DNA of 64,000 nucleotides from assembly GCA_004431415.1 (NCBI GenBank), contig QPMI01000084.1:62001-126000 (forward strand). The letters run 5' to 3'. Shown here one piece after another: positions 8,523 to 20,895 of the stretch (positions within the stretch are counted from its first letter, which is position 1; each line of letters opens with the position of its first letter). The notes below the pieces were generated by a model. That model was not told the DNA's origin, searched no databases, and worked only from the letters and a program-made list of their open reading frames with translations. The position numbers and the translations under genes are program-made. This DNA is from Cyanophora paradoxa (Eukaryota; Glaucocystophyceae; Cyanophorales; Cyanophoraceae).

Positions 8523-11500
8523 ACTACGAGGGGGAGAGCTTCTACCTCGCCCTGCAGCGGGACGAGCTCAAGCTCCCGGCCTCCGGCAACATCGATCGCG
8601 AGGAGCGCCGCAAGTTTGTGTACGACTTCCTCGGTCGCCACGGCGGCTACCCGCCCGCCCGCACGCACGAGGTCTGCGCATGCGCCATGCTGCGGCTCTT
8701 TATTACAATATAGATATCAGAATATTCTGCACGATTGATATCGATGATTATAAATTATACCATAATTAATATTAAAATGTTGAAAGTGGTTTCCGTGTTT
8801 TTGTTGCTTGAATCTGACCCGGGCACTTGTGCGTGCGCAGTCTGCGGCGGCTGCCGGCGCCAGAAGCGACCTCGGAGCGAACGCCGATCCAGGGCGCACC
8901 CCAGCCTCTAGCTGGGGCCCAGCTGCAGGTTCGCGTCCGCAGAGGTTGCTTCAACAGATCCGCTTCACGAATCGACATTGCAGCGTTTATGGTTACAATA
9001 ATTAACTAGTATCGATCAGGCGTGGTCGGCTCGACCGCTGCTAAGAGGCGTGGGGGGAAGCCGTCGACCACGGGCTTCACCGGCGTCCACCGGCGCGGGC
9101 CGAACGTGTTCCGCGGGGAATTCAAGTGGCGCGGGCATATGCTCGTCTGCCCTTCCTCCCACGACACCGCGGTCAGTGGCCATGGGCCGGGCCGGCCGCC
9201 GCCGGCTCTAGATCCAGATCTGCGGCATTACTACTAGTATCTGATACTATCATAATTCTTTGAAAACCCATGCTCGTGCATGTGATCAGGAAGCGGCCCG
9301 CATGCAAGACCGGTTCGTTCTCACCTGCCAGTGGCTGGACGAGCACCAGGAGCTGTCCCCGGTCGAGCGCATCCCCGACTCCAAGCTTAACTTCCGCCGC
9401 GATGGTGCAAGCATTTGGATCATTTGGGTCAGTAAATATCGATATCTTTTCGTTTTCACACTCGCACTTTACGCAGAATACGCGCACGACAAATTCTTGG
9501 CGGAACTGCTCAAAGGAAAGCTCGCCGAATACTTGAAGAACAACTCCAGCTTAGAGGACCTCCGCGAGGCCGTTCGGCGATTCCTGACAGATTACGGCGG
9601 CATCCGGAGACTGGAGCGCAAGGCACGGCCCCCGGTGCGCATGCATACCCCTCTGGACCTAGGCCTTGATTCGAGAACTGTCACGATCGATATTATCGTG
9701 AATTTAATCTGACGATCACAATCGTCGTGAGTTTTTCGCCCAAGTTTTGCGTTTTCGCAGCGCGCCTGCGACCTGAGCGACTCGGAGGGGGAGGGCGAGG
9801 GCAAGGGAGCGGGCGCGGACGCCGACGGGCAGCCACAGGAAGAGGACGGCGATGCTGGCGACGAGAAGCACACGCGTACGGCCGCGCCCTCTGCAGCGAG
9901 GGTCCGGAAGGCGTCTGTCGCGTCGACGCGGGTGGGCAAGTCCGGATTTTCCAACGTCATACTGTCCAAGGACGGCTTCTGGCGCGGGAAAATCAAGTGG
10001 CGCCACGAATTCTTCTCGACTGCTTCATCCCTCGATGCGGAGGTCGGATCCGAATGTTTTAGTTATATATAATTCTGATGCATCTTCTTATGGCTATTTA
10101 TATATAACTGTACTCGCAGGATGCCGCCCAGTACCGTGACCGGGCAATTCTCTGCTGCCAGTGGGCCGACGAGCACGAGGGGATTCCCGAGGAGGACCGG
10201 ATCTCTGACGACCAACTGAACTTCGATCGGTCCAGTGCGCCTTCCGATTCCCTGAAAAATTATTCCCGTCTCGAAAAGCGTGCACAGCGTATGAAGAAGA
10301 GCAGTTCTATGTTGATTTGCTGGATAACCAGCTAGAGGACTACATCAAGAGTGCCCCTGACCCGCGCAAGGCGATTCGCAAGTTCCTCGCCGACCGTGGG
10401 GCGTACCAAACTCTTGTGCGCGTGCGCCCACATATCGCCATCGATCTCAAGTAGACCGCGGCTGCTTAAGTTCTATAATCGAGTAGACAGCGGCTCGAGC
10501 TCCTTATGATGAAGTTTTATGATTATACAAGCTTCCCATGTGGCTGTAATCGGCTTTAATTTCTCAGGCGCCACTGCAGTTCAAGAAGCATGTCGACGTC
10601 GACGCCATGAATTCGAAGAACGAGGATGGCGAGGCGGACAGTGAGCTCGAGGAGGGCGCCGGCGCCGATCGCGAGGGCGAGGGCGAGGAAGAGGAAGACG
10701 AGGATGCCCCAGCACCTGGTGCTGGCGATGGAACCGGTGAGCCTTCAGAATCTCTCTCGCTATCGATTGTAACTGCGCACGCGCTCGTAGCCTCCAGTTC
10801 GCGATCGGCGGACCGCGTCTACCAAGGGGTCCGGCGCACCAAGCCGGGGTTCCCCGGCTACTTTATGTGGCGGGGCAAGCATTTCGCCACGCCCGCCGTC
10901 TCCGCCTCTGCTGAGGTGCGAATGCAGCCTGCGGCTCCTGATCGTGCAAATGTTAATTCTCAATCGTGCAATCATAATTAGTGTTCACTCCGTTGGGCCG
11001 CGCCATTGATATTGCGAATTGGGCGAGCAGGAAGCCGCTCGGCTCCGCGACTGCTACATGGTCGTGTGTCAGTTTCTCGATAAGACGCAGAATATCGTGC
11101 CGGCGCTGTCGGGCAAGTCTATGAACTTCCCGAGAAGCGGTACGATTTCATTGCCTCCGTTTGTGTCTAAAACTAATGAAATCTGGAGGAGCGTGCACCT
11201 ATATGAATTTCAAGATCACGTTCCTTGTTATTTAAATTTCTCTTCACATGCGAGCAGACTACGAGAACGAGCCATTCTTCCAGGAGCTGCAGCGCGGGAA
11301 TTCGAGGCTGCAAGTGCCCGAGGGCGCGGATACGTATGCAATCATCCGAGCCGTCCGCGAGTTTCTCGCCGAGATGGGCGTGGCGCCGAAGGCGCGCGCG
11401 CGCGCCTCGCCCAGTCCTTCTAACGCTTCGATTCGTCGTTTAATTAATTAGCCGACATGACGCAGCCGGGGCCGATCAAACGCCGGCCTGTGCGCCACGG

Positions 11501-13403
11501 CCGGAGCAGCGCCGCGGATCGAAAGGTGGAGTGGAGCGGATCCGAAGACAGCGAGGATGCCGAGTTCGAGAGCGACGACGACAGTGAGAGCACCAAGGAC
11601 AAGGAGACGCGTGCGTCGGGGTCGGGTTCCCTTTAATTTTGCGGCGCTCGAGTTAACATCGAAACCGTCTCCGCAAATTAAACGTACGTCTACAGTGGGG
11701 GTCGTGAAGCGCTGGAACGAACTGCGCAGATGCGGTCAGGTGCACGCGTGATTTGAATTGGTTTCCTGCCGTCGCAGCGTCTGTTTGAATAATCTGTTTA
11801 TTCTATTTTGAGTGTCATGCATATATATGATCAAATGCAATTTGCATGCGCGAGCTCACGATCGCGATCGGGACCAGAGGATTGCCGACGTCGAAGATGT
11901 GGTCAGGCTGGACGGACGCTACCACGCCACATTCTTCCTGGAGAAGGAGAAGGTTGGCGGCTTTGTATATATTAATTATGATTATGTAATTAATACGTTT
12001 CCACGGTCTATAAATTCCTGCCTTCGTATTCTCGATCTAACAACCACTGCAGGCCTTCTCCCCGCCGCTGGCGTCGGCGGACGGAGCTATCCGCTTCATC
12101 GACCGCTGCCAAATCGGGTGGTGTGGCCCCGAAGGCGAGAGGCTCTACCGCATGCAGCTCTACCACCCGATCCACGGTCCGCAATTGCGATCCTGCAGTT
12201 TTGAAATAAGTGTTGCTTGTACGTATCAGCCTTAATGTTTGCTTCTAATCGGCACCGCGGCAGAATACACGTCGGAGGCATGGTACCGGAAGCTCTTCAC
12301 GGGGCCGGAGGGGCAGCGGCCCCCCTTCGGGAACAACGACCCGGCCTGGCGGGCAAACCCGGCGGCCGCCGTCCGGCGCACCGTTGCCTTCATCGAATCC
12401 GAGGTGGTACTCGCGTGCTGAAATTTTCTACTTAATTTAATCACCCTCACTAGCACTGTATCACGCACAGTGGAAATACATATTTAATCTATCAAGCCTC
12501 TAAGCCTCTTCGAATTCGATTAATATTCTTTGCCAGCTGCAGGCGGATCCGGAGGGCGCGGGAGCTGCAGGCGTTGCTCGCGCTACAGACAGCCGCCCAT
12601 GGCCACAGGCCACTGGGCCCGCAGCCGGTGGTGGGTGCGACCACGGCGGACCAGCTGAGCAGCCAGCGAAGAAGCAGAAGACGGCGGCGGTGGCGGCGAC
12701 GTGCACCGCTTCAGCTGCAGCCCAGGTACCGGTGGCAGCCGCCGTGGGCCCCCCTGCCTTCAACCCCGCTGCGGTGAGCCGATCGCGAGCTCCGCTGAGC
12801 CTGCGCGTGTGGCTGCAGGATTAATATTTATTTCATTTCCTCGAGTCTAATAGAGTCCGATCGCGGCTCGCGCGCGCAGGTGCTGGAGTGGGAGGCCCCC
12901 GAGACGCTCGAGTGGCTCGTCAGGCGCCTCGGCCTCGCGAGCCAGCCCCGCGCGTGCGTACATCTAAAGTCGTCGGCAGCCGGGCGCTCTCATTTCTCCT
13001 CTGCGTGTGCCTTCGACTTGTAATTAATATTGCTGATCGGTCGCGCGCAGGCGCCGGGTGCTGGAGCGGCTGGCGCTCACGGGGCGCATGCTCCTGATGT
13101 GCTCGGCGGCGGGGCTGTGGCAGCGGCTGCTGCGGAAGCTGGAGGAGGAGGTCGCGGCGGGCGGGGCCGACACGAGGCTCGGCGACGCCCTAGAGGCCGC
13201 CTTCGCGGTCCTCGATGCGGAAGTGCGTTAGCTTCCATTCTCGCTTCCATCACTTGAGCTTCAAACCTTCAGTTTTGCCGACTCCCCTTTCGATCGCGCA
13301 GGTGCGGATCCTGGTCGACGAGGCGAAGAGGGCGTGCGGGGAGGGTGCCCCCCGCGAGGAGATCGCCCAGCTCTTTGCCCTCCGGTCTGCGCCTAGCGTA
13401 TAA
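8523..13403 (+). CDS. Multi-AP2-like-domain protein with SAM-like C-terminus, copy A1 (5' end missing)
   Basis: A 21-exon model keeps one frame of 947 codons. Exons: 8523-8671, 8841-8928, 9020-9171, 9290-9404, 9477-9634, 9761-10042, 10120-10234, 10288-10421, 10568-10736, 10791-10915, 11031-11139, 11258-11391, 11466-11610, 11696-11739, 11878-11952, 12053-12176, 12264-12403, 12537-12773, 12880-12953, 13051-13222, 13302-13403. Three repeated modules each consist of an AP2-like beta part (TGFTGVHRR..FRGEFKWRG), a helix exon (EAARMQDR..CQW.DE..DS.LNF) and a second helical exon (YEEEQFY.DLL..FL.DRGAYQ). Introns fall at the same points each time. An orphan second helical exon (8523-8671) shows a fourth, incomplete first module. 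Then follow acidic linkers, an NLS-like PAKKQK, a short SAM-like segment (VLEWEAPETLEWLVRRLGL) and a helical end. AP2 domains are plant/algal DNA-binding domains, so a nuclear regulator is likely; these copies are diverged. Donor at 11392 would be GC, not GT. Confidence 0.65.
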
Positions 13404-14940
13404 TTTATAACGCGGCGCGGATCGGGTCCCGCCCGGCGAAGGCGACGCAGACGGCGAGCCTATTATCGGCCGGTCATGACACGGTCGTCTTGACGATCCT
13501 GTTGCAAAACAATATCGGCCGGCCGCGGTCATGACATCCGAAGACTCTAGATCTGTACAGACGCGCGCACAAAATAAATTTCAATCGATGTCGATTTACT
13601 GCAACGATGTCGATTACTGCAACGATCGGTTTTACTGCAACGATATCGATTTACTGATGTCGATCGGGCCTGCTTGTGCAGGTGGCCATTGGTTTTCAAC
13701 AGAAATCTTTCCTTCGAGGCGTATACGTAGGACGTTTTCTATTCACTTGCAATTTCGGATTTCTGGCAATGCAAGCTGCAGAGCTGCTAAGTTCACATGC
13801 TGATTTAGATATCGATATCGATCAGAGCTTCTGCTAGCTATAGCCTAGTAGCTAATCATGTGCGAGAATTAACGTTTATCTGCGATGTCGGCATTCAATG
13901 ATTAAGCCTAAGCGTGTTCTGCATTGATAGCATTTCCGACTGAATGGCTGCATGCTGATCAAAATACAGAATACGCTGCACTGCGGCACTGGCAGGGCTC
14001 GCTGCCCAGGCTGAAAACTTTTACGGGCGGCCTATCTATAAAGGCGCCTGCAGAACTTAGCTATACCTACGTCGAGCATTAGCTAGACCTACGTCGAGCA
14101 ATAGCTAGACCTACGTCGGCCAGTCCGTCGGCCGAATCATGATGAATTACAAGCATGGAGGAAATTTCGCAAAACTTTTGAGGGAATCGAAATAGACGAG
14201 AGCTCGAGGAGGAAATGACTCAGTGATATCGATGCGCATGCAGCATACATCGTACTAGAGAAAGGAGGAGGAGGCCATGAATGATATATCATGATATCGA
14301 TGGCGAACTCGATTATGATCAGTGATCATCCGACTCGATCGCCCGCGAGCTCCGAGGCTCCGTATTTGGTGCGTGGGCGCCAGCTGCACGAGGGATTTCG
14401 GAGCTCGAGGGAAGCCGGAGCCTTGCATTTGTCAGAGAGCTAGAGGGGAGGAAGAGAAGAAGTGCATGTTCGAGCTCGATCGTCGCCCTCTAGATCTCGG
14501 CGAACAGCAGCACGGAGGTCCGAGCCCCTGCATGTGTCGCTGCTCGCGCGACATGCATATGGCCCCTTGAACTCTCGCCATATGCACGCACGTCTTCCCT
14601 CCTCATTCCCTTAAAAATTCTCGCCATTCTCGAGAAGCGCCGACTTTATCCGATCGCTGAGCCCGGCCGGCGCGCGCGGCCGCGGCGGACGCGCCGCCCT
14701 TACTTTGAAGCCCGCGCCTCGCAATCGGCTCACAACGCGCGGCTGCAGAATTTGTTTGAGGGAAATCGGAGCACGTCTACGACGCAAATAAGGTGCACTG
14801 CACATTCCTCTTAAGCTCTTAAGATGCACGCGCAAGGAGCGCGTGCGGAATGTAAGCGTGCAATCATAATTAATTTGAACCGGAAGTTCGAACGGCTTGC
14901 AATTGCGCGCAGTGCAAGCGATATAAATATATATTGGCGG
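13404..14940. other. Spacer between the A1 and A2 paralogues
   Basis: No gene recognised. The spacer is rich in palindromic words (GATATCGATATCGAT, CTAGCTATAGC, CATGATATCATG). It holds short direct repeats: TGCAACGAT-type units at about 13602-13650 and a threefold repeat at 14057-14120. The stop of A1 is at 13401-13403 and the proposed start of A2 at 14941. Confidence 0.5.
14057..14120 (+). repeat. Threefold 22-23-bp direct repeat
   Basis: The unit TAGCTAGACCTACGTCGAGCA is repeated three times in tandem, with small changes (first copy TAGCTATACC, last copy ending GTCGGC). It lies upstream of A2 in the A1/A2 spacer. Function unknown; a regulatory array is possible but unsupported. Confidence 0.8.
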
Positions 14941-17900
14941 ATGTCGACGCCGTGGCAAGGCGATTTCGGAGACGCCAGGTCGAAATCGGCTTCCTCATCC
15001 GCGGCCGTGATGGGCGCCCGGGCCCGGGAGCCGTCTCTTGCAATTGGGGCGAGCGGCGCCGCGGGCGCGGCCGGCGCCGCGGGCGCGGCCGGCGCCGGCA
15101 CGAGCGCTCCGTCCTCGAACATACGCAATCAGACCCCCTCAGCGCTGCCTTTGCCAAGCTCGTTCAGGTATGCATCTGCAGCCCAGGAGGATCCGGATTT
15201 CTCCCGGTCTGCACCGGTACCGGTACCGGTGTCGGTATCGATCTCATCGATATCCGGATCCGGATCCTCGAGCTCTTCAAGACCTGCTTCTGCATCTGCG
15301 CATGCAGCGCAGGCGGTGCGCTTTGTCTTCTATATTAATATTCCTGGCTCTAGAGACAATGTCGACAATGTCCAATACCGATCGATTCGAATTCGCAGCC
15401 GCCGTGCACGTTGTTGGCGCTGGCGCCGCCGCGGGCGTCAAATGCGAGCAGCCCTCGGCCTAGCAGATCTGCAGCTGGACCTGCAGAAACTCTAGATCTC
15501 TCTGCGAAGTCGACGTCCACGATGCGACCTTCTGCGCATGTGCATGTGGCTAGCGCTCGTGCTTCAAGCACGGCCGGCTCGAGCTCGACCGCTGCTACGA
15601 CGCCCCGGCGCCTGGGGAGGCCCTCTACCACGGGCTACGCTGGTGTCTACCGACGCAGCTCCAGGCCGCACCTGTTCACCGGAGAGTTCACGTGGCGCGG
15701 GCGAAAGCTCGCCTGCCCCTCTTCGCCCGACCCGGCGGTCAGTCGACCGGCGCCGGCCCACTCTGAATCTAGATATCGATCTGTAGGGAAAATATATATG
15801 TATCAAAAATATCCTCATTCTTTGAGAACTCAGGAAGCAGCCCGCATGCGAGACCGGCTCATTCTCACCTGCCAGTGGCTGGACGAGCGCCTGCAGCCGT
15901 CCCCGGCCGAGCGCATCCCCGACTCCAGCCTCCACTTTTCCCGAGATGGTGCACGCTCAAGCTTTTGATTTGGATCATTCAGATCATTAATATTGATAAT
16001 CGATCCATCATATCTAGTTATAAATCTTTTAGTTTTCGCACTCTCACTTAACGCATGCGCAGAATACGCACATGAAAAATTCATGGCGGAACTCCGCAAA
16101 GGAAAGCTCGCCGGATTCTTGAAGAAGAACTCCAGCTTAGAGGACCTTCGCGAGGCCGTCCGGCGATTCCTGACAGATTGCGGGGGTATCCGCGGCCAGA
16201 GACAGGACCGCAAGGCACGGTAGACCTTGGTTCCAAATCTCTTGAGACGTGCACATGCACGTGCACGTGCACGTGATCATGAATATTAATCTCACACCTG
16301 TACATGTACATTTTCGCAGCACGCCTGCGACCTAAGAGGCCCGGATATCGATGGGGAGGGCGAGGGAGCAGATTCGAATTCGGACGACGACGGCCAACCG
16401 CAGGAATTCGAAGAGCTCGCGATCGAGGATATCGACGCTAGCGACGATCGCGAGAAGCACACGGCCACCCCCTCTGCGCTGACGGTCCGAAGGGCGCCTG
16501 CCGCGTCAACGCGGCCGCGGGTGAAGGACGGCTACTGGCGCGGGAACTTCATGTGGCGCCTCGAGTTCTTCTCGTCCGCGTCATCTCTCAACCCGCAGGT
16601 CTGATTCGAATCCCTCAATCTTAATGCGACGATCTAAACCTGCAGGCCGACAGCTTCCCTTGCGGTGGTTATTGCTTCTATATTTATATTTGATTACAGC
16701 TGCACTCGCGCAGGATGCCGCCCACTACCGCGATCGGGCGATTCTCTGCTGCCAGTGGGCCGACGAACACGAGGGGTTTCTCGAGGAGCACCGAATTTCG
16801 GACGATCTGCTGAATTTTAAACGCTCCAGTACGTCTTTGGATTTCTTAAATACGCATTATTCATATCGAACATTGCAATTGTGCACAGCGTACGAAGAAG
16901 AGCAGTTCTACATGGATTTGCTGGACAACCAGCTGGAGGACTACATCGAGAGTGCCTCCGATCCCCGCAAGGCGATTCGCAAGTTCCTCTCCGACCGTGG
17001 GGCGTACCAAACTCCTTTACGCGTGCGCCGAAATATCGCCGTCGATCTCAAGTAGACCGCGGCTGCTTAAGTTCTATAATTATACAAGCTCGAGCTCCCC
17101 ATAGCCATGGCCATGTAGCTATTTGCGTTTGATTTCCCAGACGTCGCTGCAGTCCAGGAAGCATGCCATGCTCATGAATTTGAGGAGCGAAGATCGATGT
17201 CGATACCAAGAGCTCGAGGGCACGTGCACGGCGGAAGAGTGCGGCGATCGCGAGGGCGAAGGCGGGGAAGAGGAACAGCCCGCGGCCGAGGGCGCCGAAG
17301 ATGCCCCGCGGCCAGCACGCGCACCTGCAGCTGGCGACGGAACCGGTGGGCCTTCGAATTCGCAATTCGAGATTTAGATCTCTGATCTCTCGCGGTTGCT
17401 ATCCTCCACGGTCGTAACGGCGCAAGTGCTCGCGATCGCGATCGCAGCCTCGGCCGAGCGGGTCTACTACAAGGGGATCCGGCGTGACAAGCCGGGGTTC
17501 CCAGGCCACTTCGCGTGGCGGGGCAGGCAGTTCACCACGCCGGCCTGCTCCGCTTCTCCCGAGGTGCGACTGCAATTACAACCTGCACATGAACCATAAC
17601 GTGCAAACGACCATGAACATTTATATAATTATATCATAATTAGTGTTCACTCCGGTGGGCCATGAATATATGAAATATTGGGCGAGCAGGAAGCCGCTCG
17701 GCTCCGCGACTGCTACATTGTTGTGTGTCAGTTTCTCGACGAGGCACAGAACTTGCCGGTGCTGTCGAGCAACTCTATGAACTTCCCGAGAAGCGGTGCG
17801 GTTTCATTGCCTTTGTTTGCGGTTTCATTTTCATTCACGCTCATATCAATTCCGAGTTCTCATTCGTCGTGATTTAATTTTCTCTTCACATGCATATATA

Positions 17901-20471
17901 TGCGGGCAGACTACGAGAACGAGCCGTTCTTCCAGGAGCTGCAGCGCGGGAAGCTGCGAGTGCCCGAGGGCGCGGATCCGAATGAAGCCGCTCGAGTCGT
18001 CCGCGAGTTCCTCGCCGAGATGGGCGTGGCGCCGACGGCCGCGGTGCGCTGTTTGCGTGCTTGTATTCGCAATTAGCTTGACCACATTCGCGGGGCGCGC
18101 GGTGGCGCAGCCGAGGCCCATCAAGCGACGGCCTGCAGCTGTGCACGTGCGCCAAAGAAGCGCTGCTGGTCATAGGGTAGAGCGGAGTGGGTCCGAAGAA
18201 AGCGAGGACACCGAGTTCGAGACCGATGTCGATATCGATGATCATGATGACCGCGAGAGCACTGAATATAAGAACGAGGAGACAAGTGCGTCGGGGTCCC
18301 GTTGGGGCGCTAGCGCTTGACGTTTGTGGTTTATTGCGATTAATTTCACAACGGTAACCGTCGCTGTATACATGTGAATTCGAACGTGCAGTGGCGGTCG
18401 CGAAGCGCTGGAACAAACTGCGCAAATGTGGTCAGGTGCTTGATTTGCAGTTATAGCTAGTTTCCTGCCGCTGCAGCTGCAATTATAATTCAGTTACTGT
18501 TCTTTGAGTGTCGTGCATATTTTCAATGCAATTTTCACGCTCGATCGCGAGCTGATCATGACGATCGGGACCAGAGGATTGCAGACTTCGAAGATGTGGT
18601 CTGGCTCGACGGACGCTACCACGCCATCTTCCTCCTGGAGGGGGAGAAGGTGGGCGGATTTATATATTTAGTCCCACGTTCTATGAATTCCCGCCTTCTT
18701 GTTCTCGATCTAACGGGATGTCGATTAAATTTGCATCCGCGCCGCAGGCCGTCTCCCTGCCGCTGGCGTCGGCGGACGGAGCGATTCGCTTCATCGACCG
18801 CTGCCAAATCGCGTGGTGCGGCCCCGAAGGCCAGGACAACATGCCGCTCTACCACCCGATCCACGGTCCGCAATCCTAGGCTTGCAGTTAATTTGGAAAT
18901 AAGTGCACATGTGTATCACGATCAGCCTTGACTTGGACTTGTGATCACGATCGGCACCGCGGCAGAATACGCGTCGGAGGCATGGTACCGGAAGCTCTTC
19001 ACGGGGCCGGAGGGGCGGCGGCCGAAGGTGGGGAACAACGACCCGGCCTGCCAGTGGAGCGCAAACTCGGCGGCCGCCGTCCGGCGCACCGTCGCCTTCA
19101 TCGAATCCGAGGTAATGTAATCACCCGCACCGTATCACTCACAGGGGACACACATTTTTAACCTATAATGCCTCTAAGCCTCTTCGAATTCTATTTATAT
19201 TCTTTGCCAGCTGCAGGCGTATCCGGAGGGCGCGGGAGCCGCAGACCGTTCAGCCAAGGAACTCCCTGCAGGAAATTTAAAGAAGCAAAAGACGGGCCTT
19301 GCAGTTCGCGCTACTGACAGCCACCCACAGCTGCAGGCCACTGGGCCCGCAGCGATGGTCGCCGCAGCTGCATCTCTTGGCAATGGTGGCGGCATGCTCG
19401 ACCATGAGCAGCCAGCGAAGAAGCAGAAGATGGCGGCGGCGACATCAATGTCGACGTGCGCCACTGCTGGCGCCGGTGCCGGTCCGGGGGCGGCTCGCGA
19501 TCATATGCATGGCTCCTCCAGCTCGGGCCTCCAGCTCCGTCCAGCAGCTGCGACAGCCGCCCTTCGGGCCCCTGCAGCTGAAGCTGCAGCACCGGTACCG
19601 GCGGCGGCCGCCGCGGGCCCCCCTGCCTTCAATTGCAACCCCGCTGCGGTGAGTCGATCGCGAGCTCGGCGAAGCCTGCCTGAGCGTGTCGCTGCAACAT
19701 CGACATCGATTTAAATAACTCGATTTATGATCGAGTCCGACTCCCGCGCGCACGTGCACACAGGTGCTGGAGTGGGATGCTCCCGAGACGCTCGAGTGGC
19801 TCGTCAGGCGCCTCGGCCTCGCGAGCCAGCCCCGCGCGTGCGCGGACCTAGAGTCGTCGTCAGATTAATTACAATATATTGCGCTTCTTCACTGCGTCTG
19901 CCTAGGTCCTCAGCCTGCAACCGCTGATCGGTCGCGCGCAGGCGCCGGGTGCTGGGGCGGCTGGCGCTCACGGGCCGCATGCTCCTTGTGCGCTCGGCGG
20001 CCGGGCTGTGGCCGCGGCTGCAGCGGAAGCTGGAGGAGGAGGTCGCGGGGGGCGGAGGCGACGCGAGGCTCGGGGATGCCCTCGAGGCCGCCTTCGAGGT
20101 CCTCGACACGGAGGTGCGCGCGCAAATTAAAAGCCATGGGACCCGCTTCCTTGTTTTCAAGCTCCAAACTTAAATTTCCTCTCGGTTTCAAACCTTCCAT
20201 TCTCGCTTCCATCTCTCGCTTCCATCTCTTGAGCTTCAAACCTTCAGTTTTGCCGACTTTGGCCATCGTGACGTCCATGCGCGCGCAAATTGAATTTAGA
20301 GCCATGCAACCCGGTTCGAATGCAATGCTTCAAACTTAGACTTTAAATTTCCTCTCAATCGCGCAGGTGCGGATCCTGGTCGACGAGGCGAAGAGGGCGT
20401 GCGGGGAGGGGGCCCCCCGGGAGGAGATCGCCCAGCTCTTCACCCTCCGCGCCTCAGGGCCTAAATTATAA
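14941..20471 (+). CDS. Multi-AP2-like-domain protein with SAM-like C-terminus, copy A2
   Basis: Paralogue of A1, same order and intron positions. Proposed start ATG 14941 (MSTPWQGDFGDARSKS), followed by Ala/Gly- and Ser-rich low-complexity sequence to about 15316; the junction to the next exon (about 15462-15737) is unresolved. Later exons: 15834-15948, 16063-16214, 16320-16598, 16714-16828, 16889-17022, 17141-17345, 17448-17563, 17690-17795, 17910-18043, 18111-18285, 18392-18435, 18575-18649, 18748-18865, 18966-19111, 19211-19648, 19764-19837, 19942-20113, 20367-20471. Three AP2-like modules begin TGYAGVYRRSS, RVKDGYWRGNFMWR and VYYKGIRRDKPGFPGHFAWRG, each followed by EAA/DAA..RD and helix exons. 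Then come an acidic segment (SEESEDTEFETDVDIDDHDD), conserved RWNKLRKCGQ, DGRYHAIFLLEGEK and EAWYRKLFTGPEG exons, an NLS-like PAKKQK in a longer Ala-rich exon than A1's, and the SAM-like end. Most internal exons equal A1's length exactly. One intron (donor at 16215) would need GC. Probably a nuclear DNA-binding regulator. Confidence 0.68.
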
Positions 20472-20895
20472 TTAATATTAATTTGCTCTTCGCGCTCCTA
20501 GGCGGACCGGCCGATCATCTTGACAATCCCATCGCAAATGAATATCGGCCGCGAAATCCTACGACTCTGTACAGACGCACAAATAAATTCCAATCAATGT
20601 CGATTTATCGTTACGATCGGTCCCGATAGGGAGGGGGGAAAGGGAGGGAGGGGGATGGAGGGGAGGGGAGGCCTAGGGGAGGGAGGGACACAACTTGGCA
20701 ATCGAAAAACGGGAGAGGGCAATGAAGGAATTTGGAGAACGAATTCGAAATTAAAGGGTGAGGGAAGACTAGCCTAAAAGGAGACCAGAGCGGCAAAGGC
20801 AAAGAGAAGCGACGAGCATCTAGAGAGCGATCCGCTGTTGGCTGCTGCAGTGAGCCCTCGCAATTGTCAGCTGCGGCGCATCTGATATTATAATA
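20472..20895. other. Spacer with a G/A-rich tract
   Basis: Between the stop of A2 and the F-box gene. Bases about 20626-20695 are an almost pure purine tract of GGGA/GGAGG words on the + strand, which may form triplex or quadruplex structures. No gene seen. The last bases before the next ATG are TATTATAATA. Confidence 0.5.

Noticed and set aside
10422-10454. Apparent end of an A1-like gene at the in-frame stop after VRPHIAIDLK
   Set aside because: The same stop occurs in A2, but in both copies a GTGCGC donor precedes it in the correct phase and the frame continues in the next exon; the sequence up to the stop is intron.
14921-14937. TATA-box-like TATAAATATATATTGG before the A2 start
   Set aside because: It ends only a few bases before the proposed ATG, too close for a normal TATA box; such AT words are frequent in all spacers here.
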